Shown here piece by piece: positions 1 to 8,400 of a stretch of DNA of 16,630 nt (the first letter of the stretch is position 1; each line of letters begins with the position of its first letter). Both the position numbers and the translations under genes were made by a program. The stretch is from Spirochaetota bacterium (GTDB lineage Bacteria; Spirochaetota; JAHITG01): NCBI GenBank assembly GCA_018817865.1, contig JAHITG010000168.1, positions 1-16,630 of the forward strand, read 5' to 3'. The notes beneath the pieces are model-generated. The model saw only the letters and a list, made by a program, of their open reading frames with translations, made no database searches and was not told the DNA's origin.

Positions 1-4
1 AAAA

Positions 5-781
5 ATGGCAGGAGAGATTTTGTCACAAAAAGCCGCAGAATCAAAAGAGGAGAAAGAGATTTATCAAAAAGAGACAGCAAAATTATTTCCTCAGGCTCAG
101 AATGATTTTCAAAAGGGGGATTCAAAGAAAGCACTGGACAAGCTTTCTCTTCTTTTACAGCTATCACCGTCTCATTCTGAAGCATTGCTTTTAAAAAAGG
201 AGATTGAGGGTGGTATGATTAAAGAGAGAGAGAGAGAAGAAGTAGAGAAAGATAAATTGTCTGATATGTATTTTCAAAAAGGAATTAAAGCATACCGGAA
301 AGGGGAAATGGAATCAGCTTTATATTATTTTGATAGAGTAAAGGAATTGACTCCTGAAAGAATAGAAGATAATAAACTGAAAGATGTTTTATCTAAAATT
401 TATGGGAAAGAGAAGAGGGAGAAGAATGTTGATTCTAAAAAAGTCCGGTTTTTTAATGAAGGGATTAAATACTATAAACAGAAACGATATCAGGATACCA
501 TAAAAAAGATGAGAGAAGTACTGAAATTGGACAGCCGGAATAAAGAAGCATTGGATTTTATTAGAAAATCAGAAGAATATCTTGAAAGAGCAAAAGTGAA
601 ACCTGTATCAGAGAGGAATAAAAGATTGAGTTCAAAACATTATACAAAAGGGATTAACTATTATAAAAATAATGAAAATGAGCTGGCCATAAGAGAATGG
701 CGGATCGCTTTGGTTCTAAATCCGAATAATGAAAAAGCTAAGGAAAGCCTTAAAAGTATTTTAAAGAAGAAGAATGAATGA
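5..781 (+). CDS. Tetratricopeptide-repeat protein, possibly 5'-partial
   Basis: A lysine/glutamate-rich, helical protein of 258 residues from the first visible ATG. At least four TPR-like helix pairs can be seen, at about residues 28-66, 88-122, 147-185 and 213-248, with recurring patterns such as F-x-K-G-x-x-x-Y-(R/K)-x-G/N and an aliphatic-x-L-x-P-x-N/S-x-E-A-L turn. TPRs are protein-interaction scaffolds; nothing here points to a specific partner. There is no signal peptide or membrane segment in the visible part. The first ATG lies five bases into the window with no room to see a ribosome binding site, and the frame is open upstream, so this may be the C-terminal part of a larger protein. 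It is followed 34 bases later by a secreted YPNPFN protein on the same strand. Base composition is clearly AT-rich compared with the efflux genes further on. Function unknown. Confidence 0.75.
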   Translation: MAGEILSQKAAESKEEKEIYQKETAKLFPQAQNDFQKGDSKKALDKLSLLLQLSPSHSEALLLKKEIEGGMIKEREREEVEKDKLSDMYFQKGIKAYRKGEMESALYYFDRVKELTPERIEDNKLKDVLSKIYGKEKREKNVDSKKVRFFNEGIKYYKQKRYQDTIKKMREVLKLDSRNKEALDFIRKSEEYLERAKVKPVSERNKRLSSKHYTKGINYYKNNENELAIREWRIALVLNPNNEKAKESLKSILKKKNE

Positions 782-815
782 TAAAAATCATCTGGCATGA
801 AGAAAGGAGCAGTGT

Positions 816-1160
816 ATGAAAATCAAACGACTCTTATTCACCATATTAATTTTATTGAGTAGTTTTAATTTATATGGAGCTACTTTCTATAATTATCCCA
901 ATCCTTTTAATGAGAAGACAAATTTTAAGTTAAAACTTGATAAAGAAGCAAAGAAGATCGAATTAAAGATATATAATGAGGATGGTCAGAAAGTATGGAG
1001 TTATTTAAAAGAGAATTTAGTAACAGTAAATATTCAATGGAATGGAATGAATTCAAAGACTGAATTATTGAAATCCGGAATTTACCTGGCCAGGTTATTT
1101 ATAGAATATAAATCAGGCCAAAAAGAAAAGAAGGTAATTAAAGTAGTCCTTCTGCGGTAA
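816..1160 (+). CDS. Small exported protein with FlgD-Ig/T9SS-type YPNPFN domain
   Basis: This 114-residue protein consists of a signal peptide (residues 1-21: MKIKRL then a hydrophobic core ending in NLYGA) and one beta-rich module. The module opens with YPNPFN (residues 27-32) and continues with a K-I-E-L-K-I-Y-N-E-D-G-Q-K-V-W strand pattern, W-N-G-x-N at the middle and a closing S-G-I-Y-L-A-R-L strand. That is the layout of the FlgD Ig-like fold and of the type A sorting domain used by type IX secretion. Normally it is the C-terminal tail of a much longer secreted protein; here there is no cargo, which is unusual. The start is supported by AGGAG six bases upstream of the ATG. It lies 34 bases after the TPR gene and may share its transcript. 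Whether it is a structural protein, a pilin-like scaffold or a remnant cannot be decided from sequence. Confidence 0.75.
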   Translation: MKIKRLLFTILILLSSFNLYGATFYNYPNPFNEKTNFKLKLDKEAKKIELKIYNEDGQKVWSYLKENLVTVNIQWNGMNSKTELLKSGIYLARLFIEYKSGQKEKKVIKVVLLR

Positions 1161-1276
1161 ATAGTCAATGCCAGGAACCTTTTTTGGTTAGAAGAAGTAT
1201 ATGATTTTTATTTAATCTTAGATTGCTTTAACTGTCATTTATTTTCCAGGCTAATAAAATAGAAAAAATTGAAGAT

Positions 1277-1891
1277 CTATTCAGCCTGGATCTCTACTTT
1301 GCTGATCCCCATTCTTTCCAGTTTTTTTATGATCGATTCTGTGATGACCGTCCCATGGGCCAGGAGGACCTGGTTGGCCTTGTTTCTCAGGTCCGTAGCC
1401 AGGACCATGTCCGGTTTCAGATCATTTACATCTACCAGTGTAAAAGAGATCATCTCACCCATCACAAGCTGATCTTTATCTTTCTTCTTTCCCGGGGATT
1501 TCTTTTCGGGTATTATTTCTTCCTTTATTTCTCCCATTGCTTTTTTAGACCGGAGCAAAAGGTCATCCCATTGGTGAGGTTTTCCTATATAGGCCATTAT
1601 ACCCAGTTTGCGGAGCTGGACGATAGTGCTCAGGTCCCGTATACCGCTTAAAACAATTACGGGGATGAGTCTCAGATTTTTATCACTCTTTAATTTTTTT
1701 ATGGCATTTACCCCGTTCATGACAGGCATGACCAGGTCCATGATGACCAGATCCGGCATTTCCGATTCTATTAACTTGAGTCCTTCCGCTCCATCGGATG
1801 CGGTAAGGACTTTATATCCCTCTCTTTCAAACATCTTGCCCACTCTGCCGGTGATCACCGGATCGTCATCTACTATTATGATCTTTTTCAT
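1277..1891 (-). CDS. Response regulator: REC domain plus HD-GYP/HDOD-linker-like tail
   Basis: A 204-residue protein with an N-terminal receiver domain (about residues 2-120). The acidic pocket D8-D9, the phospho-acceptor D52 in V-I-M-D-L-V-M-P, the switch residue S82 and the invariant K104-P105 are all present, so phosphorylation competence is likely. A lysine-rich linker (about 122-140) follows. The C-terminal ~50 residues (D-L-K-P-D-M-V-L-A-T-D-L-R, then L-L-A-H-G-T-V-I-T and K-L-E-R-M-G-I) match the short module that usually precedes HD-GYP or follows other signalling domains. No HD-GYP catalytic motif and no helix-turn-helix are present, so it is not a transcription factor by itself and more likely works through protein contact. 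No histidine kinase is in the window. It is convergent with the YPNPFN gene and divergent from the DOMON gene. Confidence 0.9.
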   Translation of the reverse strand: MKKIIIVDDDPVITGRVGKMFEREGYKVLTASDGAEGLKLIESEMPDLVIMDLVMPVMNGVNAIKKLKSDKNLRLIPVIVLSGIRDLSTIVQLRKLGIMAYIGKPHQWDDLLLRSKKAMGEIKEEIIPEKKSPGKKKDKDQLVMGEMISFTLVDVNDLKPDMVLATDLRNKANQVLLAHGTVITESIIKKLERMGISKVEIQAE

Positions 1892-1963
1892 TATGGATGT
1901 TAATCCTCAAGTATTAGAATATATGGAAATATAACTGTTATTATTTTACTTTCCATAATTTAG

Positions 1964-1991
1964 TTGAAAATTTTTTTTATTTCTGTATTAT
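1964..1991 (+). promoter_or_regulatory. Candidate sigma70-type promoter for the DOMON gene
   Basis: TTGAAA (1964-1969) and TATTAT (1986-1991) are separated by 16 bases that include a T-tract. Transcription would begin near 1998, leaving a leader of about 37 bases with a strong AGGAGGT (2021-2027) seven bases before the ATG at 2035. This is a consensus match in AT-rich DNA, so chance is possible. Confidence 0.45.
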
Positions 1992-2034
1992 GGTCTTTAT
2001 ACTGATGGATTAATTTTTAAAGGAGGTATTCTTT

Positions 2035-2658
2035 ATGAGGGCTTTATTTTTAATATTTACTTTCTGTCTGGGGATTTTATCCCCCGGATTTGCCGGCCAG
2101 GAGAAAGACAGGGAGGTAAGTGTTTTATCTGAATCTGTAGGTACAGTAGTGACCTTTAAAGCAAAAAATAAAACAGGACAATACATCATAGAGAACAAGA
2201 AAGGTGTCTATAAAAATAAGAGCGGGGATTTTCAAATGTCCATCCAATACGATGAGAAGAAAGATCTCTGCATTATTGAGGTGAAAGGAAAAACAGAAGG
2301 GTGGGTCGCGGTTGGATTCGGCCAGACAAAGATGATGAAGGATGCCGAGATCATCATAGGTTATGTTAAAGAGGGAAAACCGGCCCTTTTTCATCATTAT
2401 GCCACGGGCTGGGTCAAGCATGAACCGATCGAGAAGCTGGACAAGAATGCTCAGAAAGATACCCTTAAAGTGATCAAAGCAGAAGAGAAGGATGGATGGA
2501 CCACGATCACTTTCAGCAGGCCTGTGGGTCTGAAGGGGGATTATTTCAAGGATCTTAGATCCGGGAAGATGATCAATTTTATGTATAGCCTGGGCAAGGA
2601 TGACAGCTTAATGAAGAAACATTTTCGCAGGGGCGAAATCAAGATCAAACTTCCGTGA
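2035..2658 (+). CDS. Exported DOMON-domain protein, possible haem binder
   Basis: A 207-residue protein with a cleavable signal peptide (residues 1-20, ending G-F-A before G21) and a DOMON domain at about residues 66-207. Visible DOMON features are the G-W-V-A-V-G-F-G strand at 89-96, the M-x-x-A-E-x-x-I-G loop with M100/M101, and the closing H-F-R-R-G-E-I-K-I strand with H196. In cytochrome-type DOMON domains a Met in that loop and a His in that last strand are the axial haem ligands, so haem b binding is plausible; other members bind sugars. There is no CxxCH motif and no fused membrane cytochrome. An unusually good Shine-Dalgarno (AGGAGGT) precedes the ATG. It stands alone between the response regulator and the efflux operon, with no clear terminator after it. 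An electron-transfer role at the cell surface is inference. Confidence 0.82.
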   Translation: MRALFLIFTFCLGILSPGFAGQEKDREVSVLSESVGTVVTFKAKNKTGQYIIENKKGVYKNKSGDFQMSIQYDEKKDLCIIEVKGKTEGWVAVGFGQTKMMKDAEIIIGYVKEGKPALFHHYATGWVKHEPIEKLDKNAQKDTLKVIKAEEKDGWTTITFSRPVGLKGDYFKDLRSGKMINFMYSLGKDDSLMKKHFRRGEIKIKLP

Positions 2659-2796
2659 TCTAAAGGTCTTGCCGGCTTTAACAGAGCCAGGCGTATTTCA
2701 TGTCCATCTTATTATTACCGGGTGGATTTTAAAAGAGAAAGGGCGTTCTATGATAAAAAGGGGCGATCAGCTTATCCGGGTTACCTGTTTATTAGC
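2659..2796. other. Intergenic stretch with no recognised gene
   Basis: Between the DOMON stop and the cus promoter. I see no coding region with a plausible start and ribosome site on either strand and no convincing terminator hairpin with a T-tract, so read-through from the DOMON gene into the efflux operon cannot be excluded. Confidence 0.5.
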
Positions 2797-2826
2797 TTGA
2801 CATTCGGGATACTGTTGTTATATTAT
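2797..2826 (+). promoter_or_regulatory. Sigma70-type promoter of the cus efflux operon
   Basis: A perfect TTGACA (2797-2802) is followed after 18 bases by TATTAT (2821-2826, five of six consensus). The predicted start of transcription, near 2833, falls inside the perfect palindrome at 2829-2851. No other promoter-like pair as good was noticed in this intergenic region. Confidence 0.7.
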
Positions 2827-2828
2827 CA

Positions 2829-2851
2829 AATATCACTATTATAGTGATATT
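2829..2851. promoter_or_regulatory. Perfect 23-bp palindrome, candidate operator of the cus operon
   Basis: The arms AATATCACTAT (2829-2839) and ATAGTGATATT (2841-2851) are exact reverse complements around a single central T (2840). The site begins two bases after the -10 hexamer and covers the predicted transcription start, the classical place for a repressor. The half-site TATCAC-T does not match the CopY (TACA-x2-TGTA), CsoR or FNR/HcpR patterns I know. No DNA-binding regulator is encoded next to it. It could alternatively act as a short hairpin in the leader, but the near-zero loop (one base) argues for protein binding. Confidence 0.65.
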
Positions 2852-2875
2852 CAGAAAGTGAAATGGAATGATCTG

Positions 2876-4138
2876 ATGAAAAGATCTATTATAATTATTT
2901 TAATATTTATTACACTTATAATCTGCTCCCGGGAACTGAGTGGCGGGACTCTTGCTATCAATAAACTCTTAAATATAGCTTTAAAGAATAATCCGAACCT
3001 GAACTCATTAAAGAGCGAATACTTGTCAAAGGAAAAAGAAGTGAGACCGGCAAGCTTCCCGCCGGATCCTGTTGTCAGTTTCAGTTTAATGAATGTACCT
3101 GTGGATACCTTTTCTTTTGACAGGACCCCGATGAGTTCAAAACAGATCGCTGTCCAACAGATGATCCCGTGGCCGGTAAAGCTTGCTTTACGAGGCTCTA
3201 TTGCATCCATGGTGGCTGATGTTCAGAAGGATATGTATTTAACCACCAAAGAAAAGCTTTTGCTGGAAGTAAGGTTGAAATATTATGAGATCGTAAAGTT
3301 GACAAGAAAGATCGGAATAGAGAAAGAAAAGTTGGAGCAGGTAACACTTTTTGAAAAGATCGCCCAGACCAAATACAAAGTGGGAAAAGGTCTACAGCAG
3401 GATATATTAAAAGCCAAAGTCAATAAAGCTCAAGTGGAAATGAAACTTATTGTTCTGAAGACTCAAAATGAGTCAATGATAGATGAATTGACCCGTTTAC
3501 TGGGTATAGAGAGTATTGACCCGCTTGGCCTGGAATTTTCTTATGATAAATTAAGCAATCCTTCCTATGCCGAAATTTTAAATAAAGCCAGGAATAGTTT
3601 TCCCGGCGTAAAGCTTGTGAAAAGCCAGTACGAAAGATCCAAAAAAGAACTTACCCTGGCTAAATGGAACCTTTTTCCAGACCTGGTGTTTGGAGCAGCC
3701 TATAGTATCAGGGACAACAACCTGTCTGACGGTGGAGTGGATTTTTATACACTTTCGTTCGGCCTGGTCGTTCCGCTTTATTTTCCTTTTAAGCAAGCAC
3801 CTCTTATCCAGGCTAAAAGCAGAATGAGGGAAGCTTCACGGTTATCGGTAAAGGACATGGATGATCATATCACCACACAGGTAAAAGTGCATTATAAATT
3901 ATATAAACAGAGTGAAGAAGTAATTAAACTCCTTGAAGAGAGTATCCTTCCGGAAGCAAAGCTGTCTCTTGATTCTTCGCTCCAATCCTACCAGGTGGAT
4001 AAGGTTGATTTTTTAAATGTTCTTCAGAGCCTGATAACTTTATATAATTATTATTATGAGATGGAAGAGGCTCAGGTAGAGCTGTATCGGCATAATGCTC
4101 ATTTGATGTATTATGCAGGAGGCGAGAATGAGAAATAG
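2876..4138 (+). CDS. cusC: TolC-family outer membrane channel of the efflux pump (CusC-like)
   Basis: An outer membrane efflux protein of the TolC/OEP family: the exit duct of a tripartite RND system. From the ATG at 2876 it has 420 residues: a signal peptide (K-R then the hydrophobic I-I-I-I-L-I-F-I-T-L-I-I core) and long amphipathic helices in two OEP repeats. Visible hallmarks are N-N-P-N-L at the first helix, the G-x-x-x-Q-x-D-I-L-K-A motif in the first repeat and S-x-x-x-Y-x-x-x-K-V-D-F-L-x-V-L in the second. A GTG at 2858 would add six residues (first M-K-W-N-D-L); neither start has a strong ribosome site, and I prefer 2876 because it gives a standard signal peptide, has GGAA seven bases upstream and clears the palindrome. 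The cysteine in I-I-C lacks a proper lipobox. The stop codon overlaps the start of cusB by 11 bases, indicating translational coupling. Confidence 0.88.
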   Translation: MKRSIIIILIFITLIICSRELSGGTLAINKLLNIALKNNPNLNSLKSEYLSKEKEVRPASFPPDPVVSFSLMNVPVDTFSFDRTPMSSKQIAVQQMIPWPVKLALRGSIASMVADVQKDMYLTTKEKLLLEVRLKYYEIVKLTRKIGIEKEKLEQVTLFEKIAQTKYKVGKGLQQDILKAKVNKAQVEMKLIVLKTQNESMIDELTRLLGIESIDPLGLEFSYDKLSNPSYAEILNKARNSFPGVKLVKSQYERSKKELTLAKWNLFPDLVFGAAYSIRDNNLSDGGVDFYTLSFGLVVPLYFPFKQAPLIQAKSRMREASRLSVKDMDDHITTQVKVHYKLYKQSEEVIKLLEESILPEAKLSLDSSLQSYQVDKVDFLNVLQSLITLYNYYYEMEEAQVELYRHNAHLMYYAGGENEK

Positions 4139-5408
4139 GTTAATTCTGATATTTACGGTCCTTATACTGGTAATTTTAATTATATCATGCTCGAAGAAAA
4201 AAGAATTATCCAAAGAGATCCTCTATTATACGGATGGCATGCATCCTTCGGTAAGAGTTACTCCCGAGGAGTATGCCGAGGGAAAGACCAAATGCCCTAT
4301 CTGTAATATGGACCTGGTACCCGTTTATAAGCAAACGGGAGATCACAGCAAAATGGATCATAAAGCCATGAATGAACTGAAGACCCTGAAGATCACAAAA
4401 CGTCAGGAGGTCCTGGCAAATGTCCGTACGGAAAAGGTTGGGTATCACCAGATCAGTAAGAAGATCAGAACATCCGGGAGTATTGAGTATGATGAGACGA
4501 AGAACGCTTTTGTCTCAGCCTATTTCAGCGGAAGGATCGATAAACTGTATGTAAATTTTGCGGGAGCCGGAGTAAAGAAGGGTCAGGCCCTGGCATTGAT
4601 CTATTCACCTGACCTTATCTCTACTCAACAGGAGTATATCGATTCCTTAAAGAACTCCAGGATCCATACCAATAATTCCCTTTATACATCTCTTTTAACA
4701 TCAGCAAAAGAGAGGCTGAAGCTGTGGGGGATCTCGGATAATGAGATCAGGGAGATCGAAGAGACCGGAGAACCTAAAAAATATATGACCATCTATTCTC
4801 CCATAAACGGTATCGTGATCAATAAGAACGTGAATGAAGGCAAGTACATCAAAGAAGGAGAACCCATCTTTAATATAGTGGACCTGACCACGGTCTGGAT
4901 GATGGCGGATATTTACGAATTCGAGATACCGTTCATTAAAAAGGGGCAGGGAGTCAGCATCACTTCTGTGGCTAATCCGGGGAGTTCCTTCTACGGAAGG
5001 ATCACTTTTATTGATCCTGTCCTCAATACTCAGACAAGGTCTTTAAAGGTCCGCGTAGAGGTAAAGAACAGTTCGATGAAGCTGAAACCCGGGATGTTCG
5101 TAACAGCCGAGATCAATGCCAACCTGGGGAAGAAGCTCGCGATCCCGAAGGAAGCGCTGATAGATACCGGTGTGAAAAAAGTGGTATATGTTCAGGTAAG
5201 GGAAGAAGAAGACGGTATCATTTTTTCCCCCCGGATCGTTGAAACCGGTGTTGAGGATGATAACTATATTTCCATTGTAAAGGGAGTTAAAACGGGAGAG
5301 AAGGTCGTTACAACCGCCTCTTTTCTGATCGATTCCCAGGCCCAGCTCTCAGGAACTGAAGGCTCAGGATACGGTGGGTCCATTAAAGTGGAGAAGCATC
5401 AGCATTAA
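4128..5408 (+). CDS. cusB: Membrane-fusion protein of Cu/Ag RND efflux pump (CusB-like lipoprotein)
   Basis: The periplasmic adaptor linking the RND pump to the outer membrane channel. I place the start at 4128 rather than the in-frame ATG at 4113 because AGGAGG (4117-4122) is five bases ahead of it; this gives 426 residues with a lipoprotein signal ending L-I-I-S-C21. Residues 33-67 form a heavy-metal-binding domain (Y-T-D-G-M-H-P then C56-P-I-C59-N-M61-D-L-V-P-V), a module typical of copper/silver adaptors. A His/Met-rich stretch (G-D-H-S-K-M-D-H-K-A-M) follows at about 71-82 and may add metal sites. After that come the barrel-sandwich hybrid, alpha-hairpin and beta-barrel regions (for example G-R-I-D-K-L-Y-V and Y-S-P-I-N-G-I-V). 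The protein ends H-Q-H. The 37-base gap to cusA keeps it in the operon. Confidence 0.92.
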   Translation: MRNRLILIFTVLILVILIISCSKKKELSKEILYYTDGMHPSVRVTPEEYAEGKTKCPICNMDLVPVYKQTGDHSKMDHKAMNELKTLKITKRQEVLANVRTEKVGYHQISKKIRTSGSIEYDETKNAFVSAYFSGRIDKLYVNFAGAGVKKGQALALIYSPDLISTQQEYIDSLKNSRIHTNNSLYTSLLTSAKERLKLWGISDNEIREIEETGEPKKYMTIYSPINGIVINKNVNEGKYIKEGEPIFNIVDLTTVWMMADIYEFEIPFIKKGQGVSITSVANPGSSFYGRITFIDPVLNTQTRSLKVRVEVKNSSMKLKPGMFVTAEINANLGKKLAIPKEALIDTGVKKVVYVQVREEEDGIIFSPRIVETGVEDDNYISIVKGVKTGEKVVTTASFLIDSQAQLSGTEGSGYGGSIKVEKHQH

Positions 5409-5445
5409 CCGTTCACTGTTTTAAAGTGTATTATAAGAGAAATGA

Positions 5446-8400
5446 ATGATAAATAGAATAATAGAATTCAGTTTAAAGAACAAATTTCTGATCATAATGG
5501 TATTTCTTCTGCTCATGTTCCTGAGTATCATCTACCTTCCCCGGTTACCGGTGGATGCTATTCCTGACATCGGAGAGAACCAGGTCATTGTCTATGCGGA
5601 CTGGCCCGGGAGAAGCCCCAAGGATGTGGAGGACCAACTGACCTATCCTTTAACAACAGCCTTACTCGGGATCCCCGGGGTAAAGACCGTGCGCGGGAAC
5701 TCCATGTTCGGATTCAGCCTGGTCAACATTATCTTTAAAGATGGCGTTGAATTTTACTGGGCCAGGACCAGGGTGCTGGAGAAGCTGAATTTAGCGGAAA
5801 AGGAATTACCGGAAGGGGTCATCCCCGTACTTGGCCCTGATGCTTCACCACTGGGCCAGGTGTTCTGGTATACGGTAGAGGGTGACGGCTATTCTTTAGG
5901 TGAACTGAGAAGTATTCAGGACTGGTTCATCCGTTATCAGCTGACCGCGGTGGACGGGGTCTCTGAAGTGGCTACTGTAGGCGGACACGTCAAACAGTAT
6001 CAGATCGATATTGATCCCAATAAACTCCTTTCATATAAAATCCCTTTATCAAAGGTCATCATGGCGGTCAAGATGGCCAACCGGGATGTTGGTGCACAGG
6101 TACTGGAAGAGAACGGGATGGAGTACATCATCAGAAGTGTGGGATTTATTAAATCAATAAAAGATATTGAAAATATTGTGATCGGTACCTCGGGTGAAGG
6201 AGGCACGCCGGTCTTCATCCGCAATGTAGCACGTGTCAACCTGGGCCCTGATTTCCGCAGGAACGTCCTTGATAACTCCGGCAGGGAGGTCGTAGGCGGT
6301 GTAGTCCTTCAGCGGTATATGGAGAATCCCAGGATGGTTATTACAAAACTGAAAGAAAAGATCAAAGCGATCTCCCCGGGCCTTCCCAAAGGAGTGAAGA
6401 TCATTCCTTTCTACGACCGGACTAAATTGGTGGACCGGTCCGTCATGAACCTGGTTATCACGATCATCTTGCAGATCATTATTACAGTACTTGTTATCCT
6501 CTTTTTTCTGGCGGAATACCGGTCTTCTTTTGCCGTCTCCATAGTGATGCCTGCTGCCGTCTTGATCACGATGCCCCTCCTGTATATCTTTAAGGTCTCC
6601 CCCAATATCATGTCCCTGGGCGGGATCGCCATAGCCATCGGTGTGGTGGTTGATGCCGGCATTGTGGTAGTGGAAAATATTTTTTCTCATTTGAACCGGT
6701 ATAAGGAAGGATCCGAGAAGGGTACACAAAGGAAGATCCCGATTGAGGTCTATATTGATGCTGTAAAGGAGGTCGCCGGTCCGATTTTTTTTACGATGGT
6801 AATAATAATCGTGGCCTTTACCAATGTCTATTTTCTTGAAGGCCAGGCAGGAAAGCTATTTAAACCTCTTGCCTATGCCAAGAACTTTGTAATGGCAACC
6901 GCTGCAGTGGTCTCCATCACCCTGATCCCTGTTGTGGCCATGCTCCTGGTAAGGCCGGCCCGAAAGGGAAGCAGAAGTTTAAAAATGAGTGAGAAAGTCA
7001 ATTCCTCTCTTAATAAGATCTATATGCCATCCTTAAAATGGGTCTTAAATAACAAGGTCAAGTTTCTGATCATCAGTTTTTCTGTTCTCGTGCTGAGTTT
7101 TCTGTTGTTATTCACTGTTGAGAGCGAGTTTATGCCTCCCCTTGATGAAGGGGATATCCTCTTCATGCCGGTCCTTCTACCCGGAGCATCCATCAGTGAA
7201 GTGAAGCATGTCTTGTCCGTTCAGGATAAGATCATAAAAACATTTCCCGAGGTTGAATCTGTAGTCGGTAAAGCAGGCAGGGCAGAAACAGCCACGGACC
7301 CGGCTCCTCTCTCCATGATCGAGACCATAATTCAGCTGAAGAAGGAGAAGTACTGGCGAAAAGGAATGACCAAGTCGAAGCTGTTAAAGGAGATGGATGA
7401 GGCCCTGCGCATACCCGGAGTGGCTAATATCTGGACCCAGCCGATCCGAAACCGGATCGATATGCTGGCAACCGGGATCCAGACCCCTATCGGGGTAAAG
7501 ATCTTTGGAAATGACCTTGAAGAACTGGAAAGAATAGCTATAGAAGTAGAGGGAGTCGTAAAGACCGTAGAGGGTAATAAGAGCCCTTATGCCGAGCGGA
7601 TAGGGAATAAACCGTATATCGAGATCAGGATAGACCGTGAGGCGGCAGCCCGGTACGGCGTTAATATTGAGGATGTCAATAATGTGATCATGACCGCTAT
7701 CGGCGGTATGAACCTGACCAGGACCGTTGAAGGAAGGCAGAGGAATCCGGTTCGTGTCAGGTATTTAAGGGAGTATAGAGGAAGTCTCGAATCCATAAAA
7801 AGGGTACTTGTACCATCCTCTTCAGGAAGCCAGGTCCCGCTTGTTCAGCTCGCCGAGATAAAAAAAGTACCGGGCCCGGCAAAGATCTCTACCGAGAACG
7901 GGCTTCCTTATGTAAGGGTCTTTATCAATGTTGATACGGATACAAGGGGCATCCTTGATTTCGTGGATGATGCAAAGTTTAAGGTCTCTGAAAAAGTCAA
8001 TTTGCCATCCGGGTATTTCATTGTATGGAGCGGGCAGTATGAATATGAGCTGAAGACGAGGAAGAGGCTTCTCCTGATCACACCGATCACCATAGTGGTG
8101 ATCTTTCTCCTTCTCTATCTGAGATTCCGTTCCTACGGAGCAGCCTTTGCCATATTAAGTGCACTGCCTTTTGGATTTATCGGAGGAATTATTTTGCAGT
8201 TCATCCTGGGAGTTAAATCAAGTACGGCCGTTACTATCGGATATATTGCCTTGTTCGGAGTTGCGGTAGAGGATGGTGTTGTCTTGACCGAGTTCCTGAT
8301 CCGGAAAGCAAAAGAGAAGCGAGACCTTATAAAGTCCGTTCTGGAAGCCGGTTCTTTGCGGGTAAGGGCCATTGTCATGACTACTGCCACAACTGTCATT

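Noticed and set aside
1180..1200. AACC-TTTTTT-GGTT as a terminator between the convergent genes
   Set aside because: Four-base arms and no following T-tract; too weak to call.
4113..4127. In-frame ATG at 4113 as the cusB start
   Set aside because: It would precede the AGGAGG that serves the ATG at 4128, and the later start gives a proper lipoprotein signal.
6154..6729. Long reading frame on the - strand inside cusA
   Set aside because: Low-complexity, His/Asp-rich translation antisense to a well-conserved RND gene; no ribosome site or recognisable domain. It is a shadow of the coding strand.
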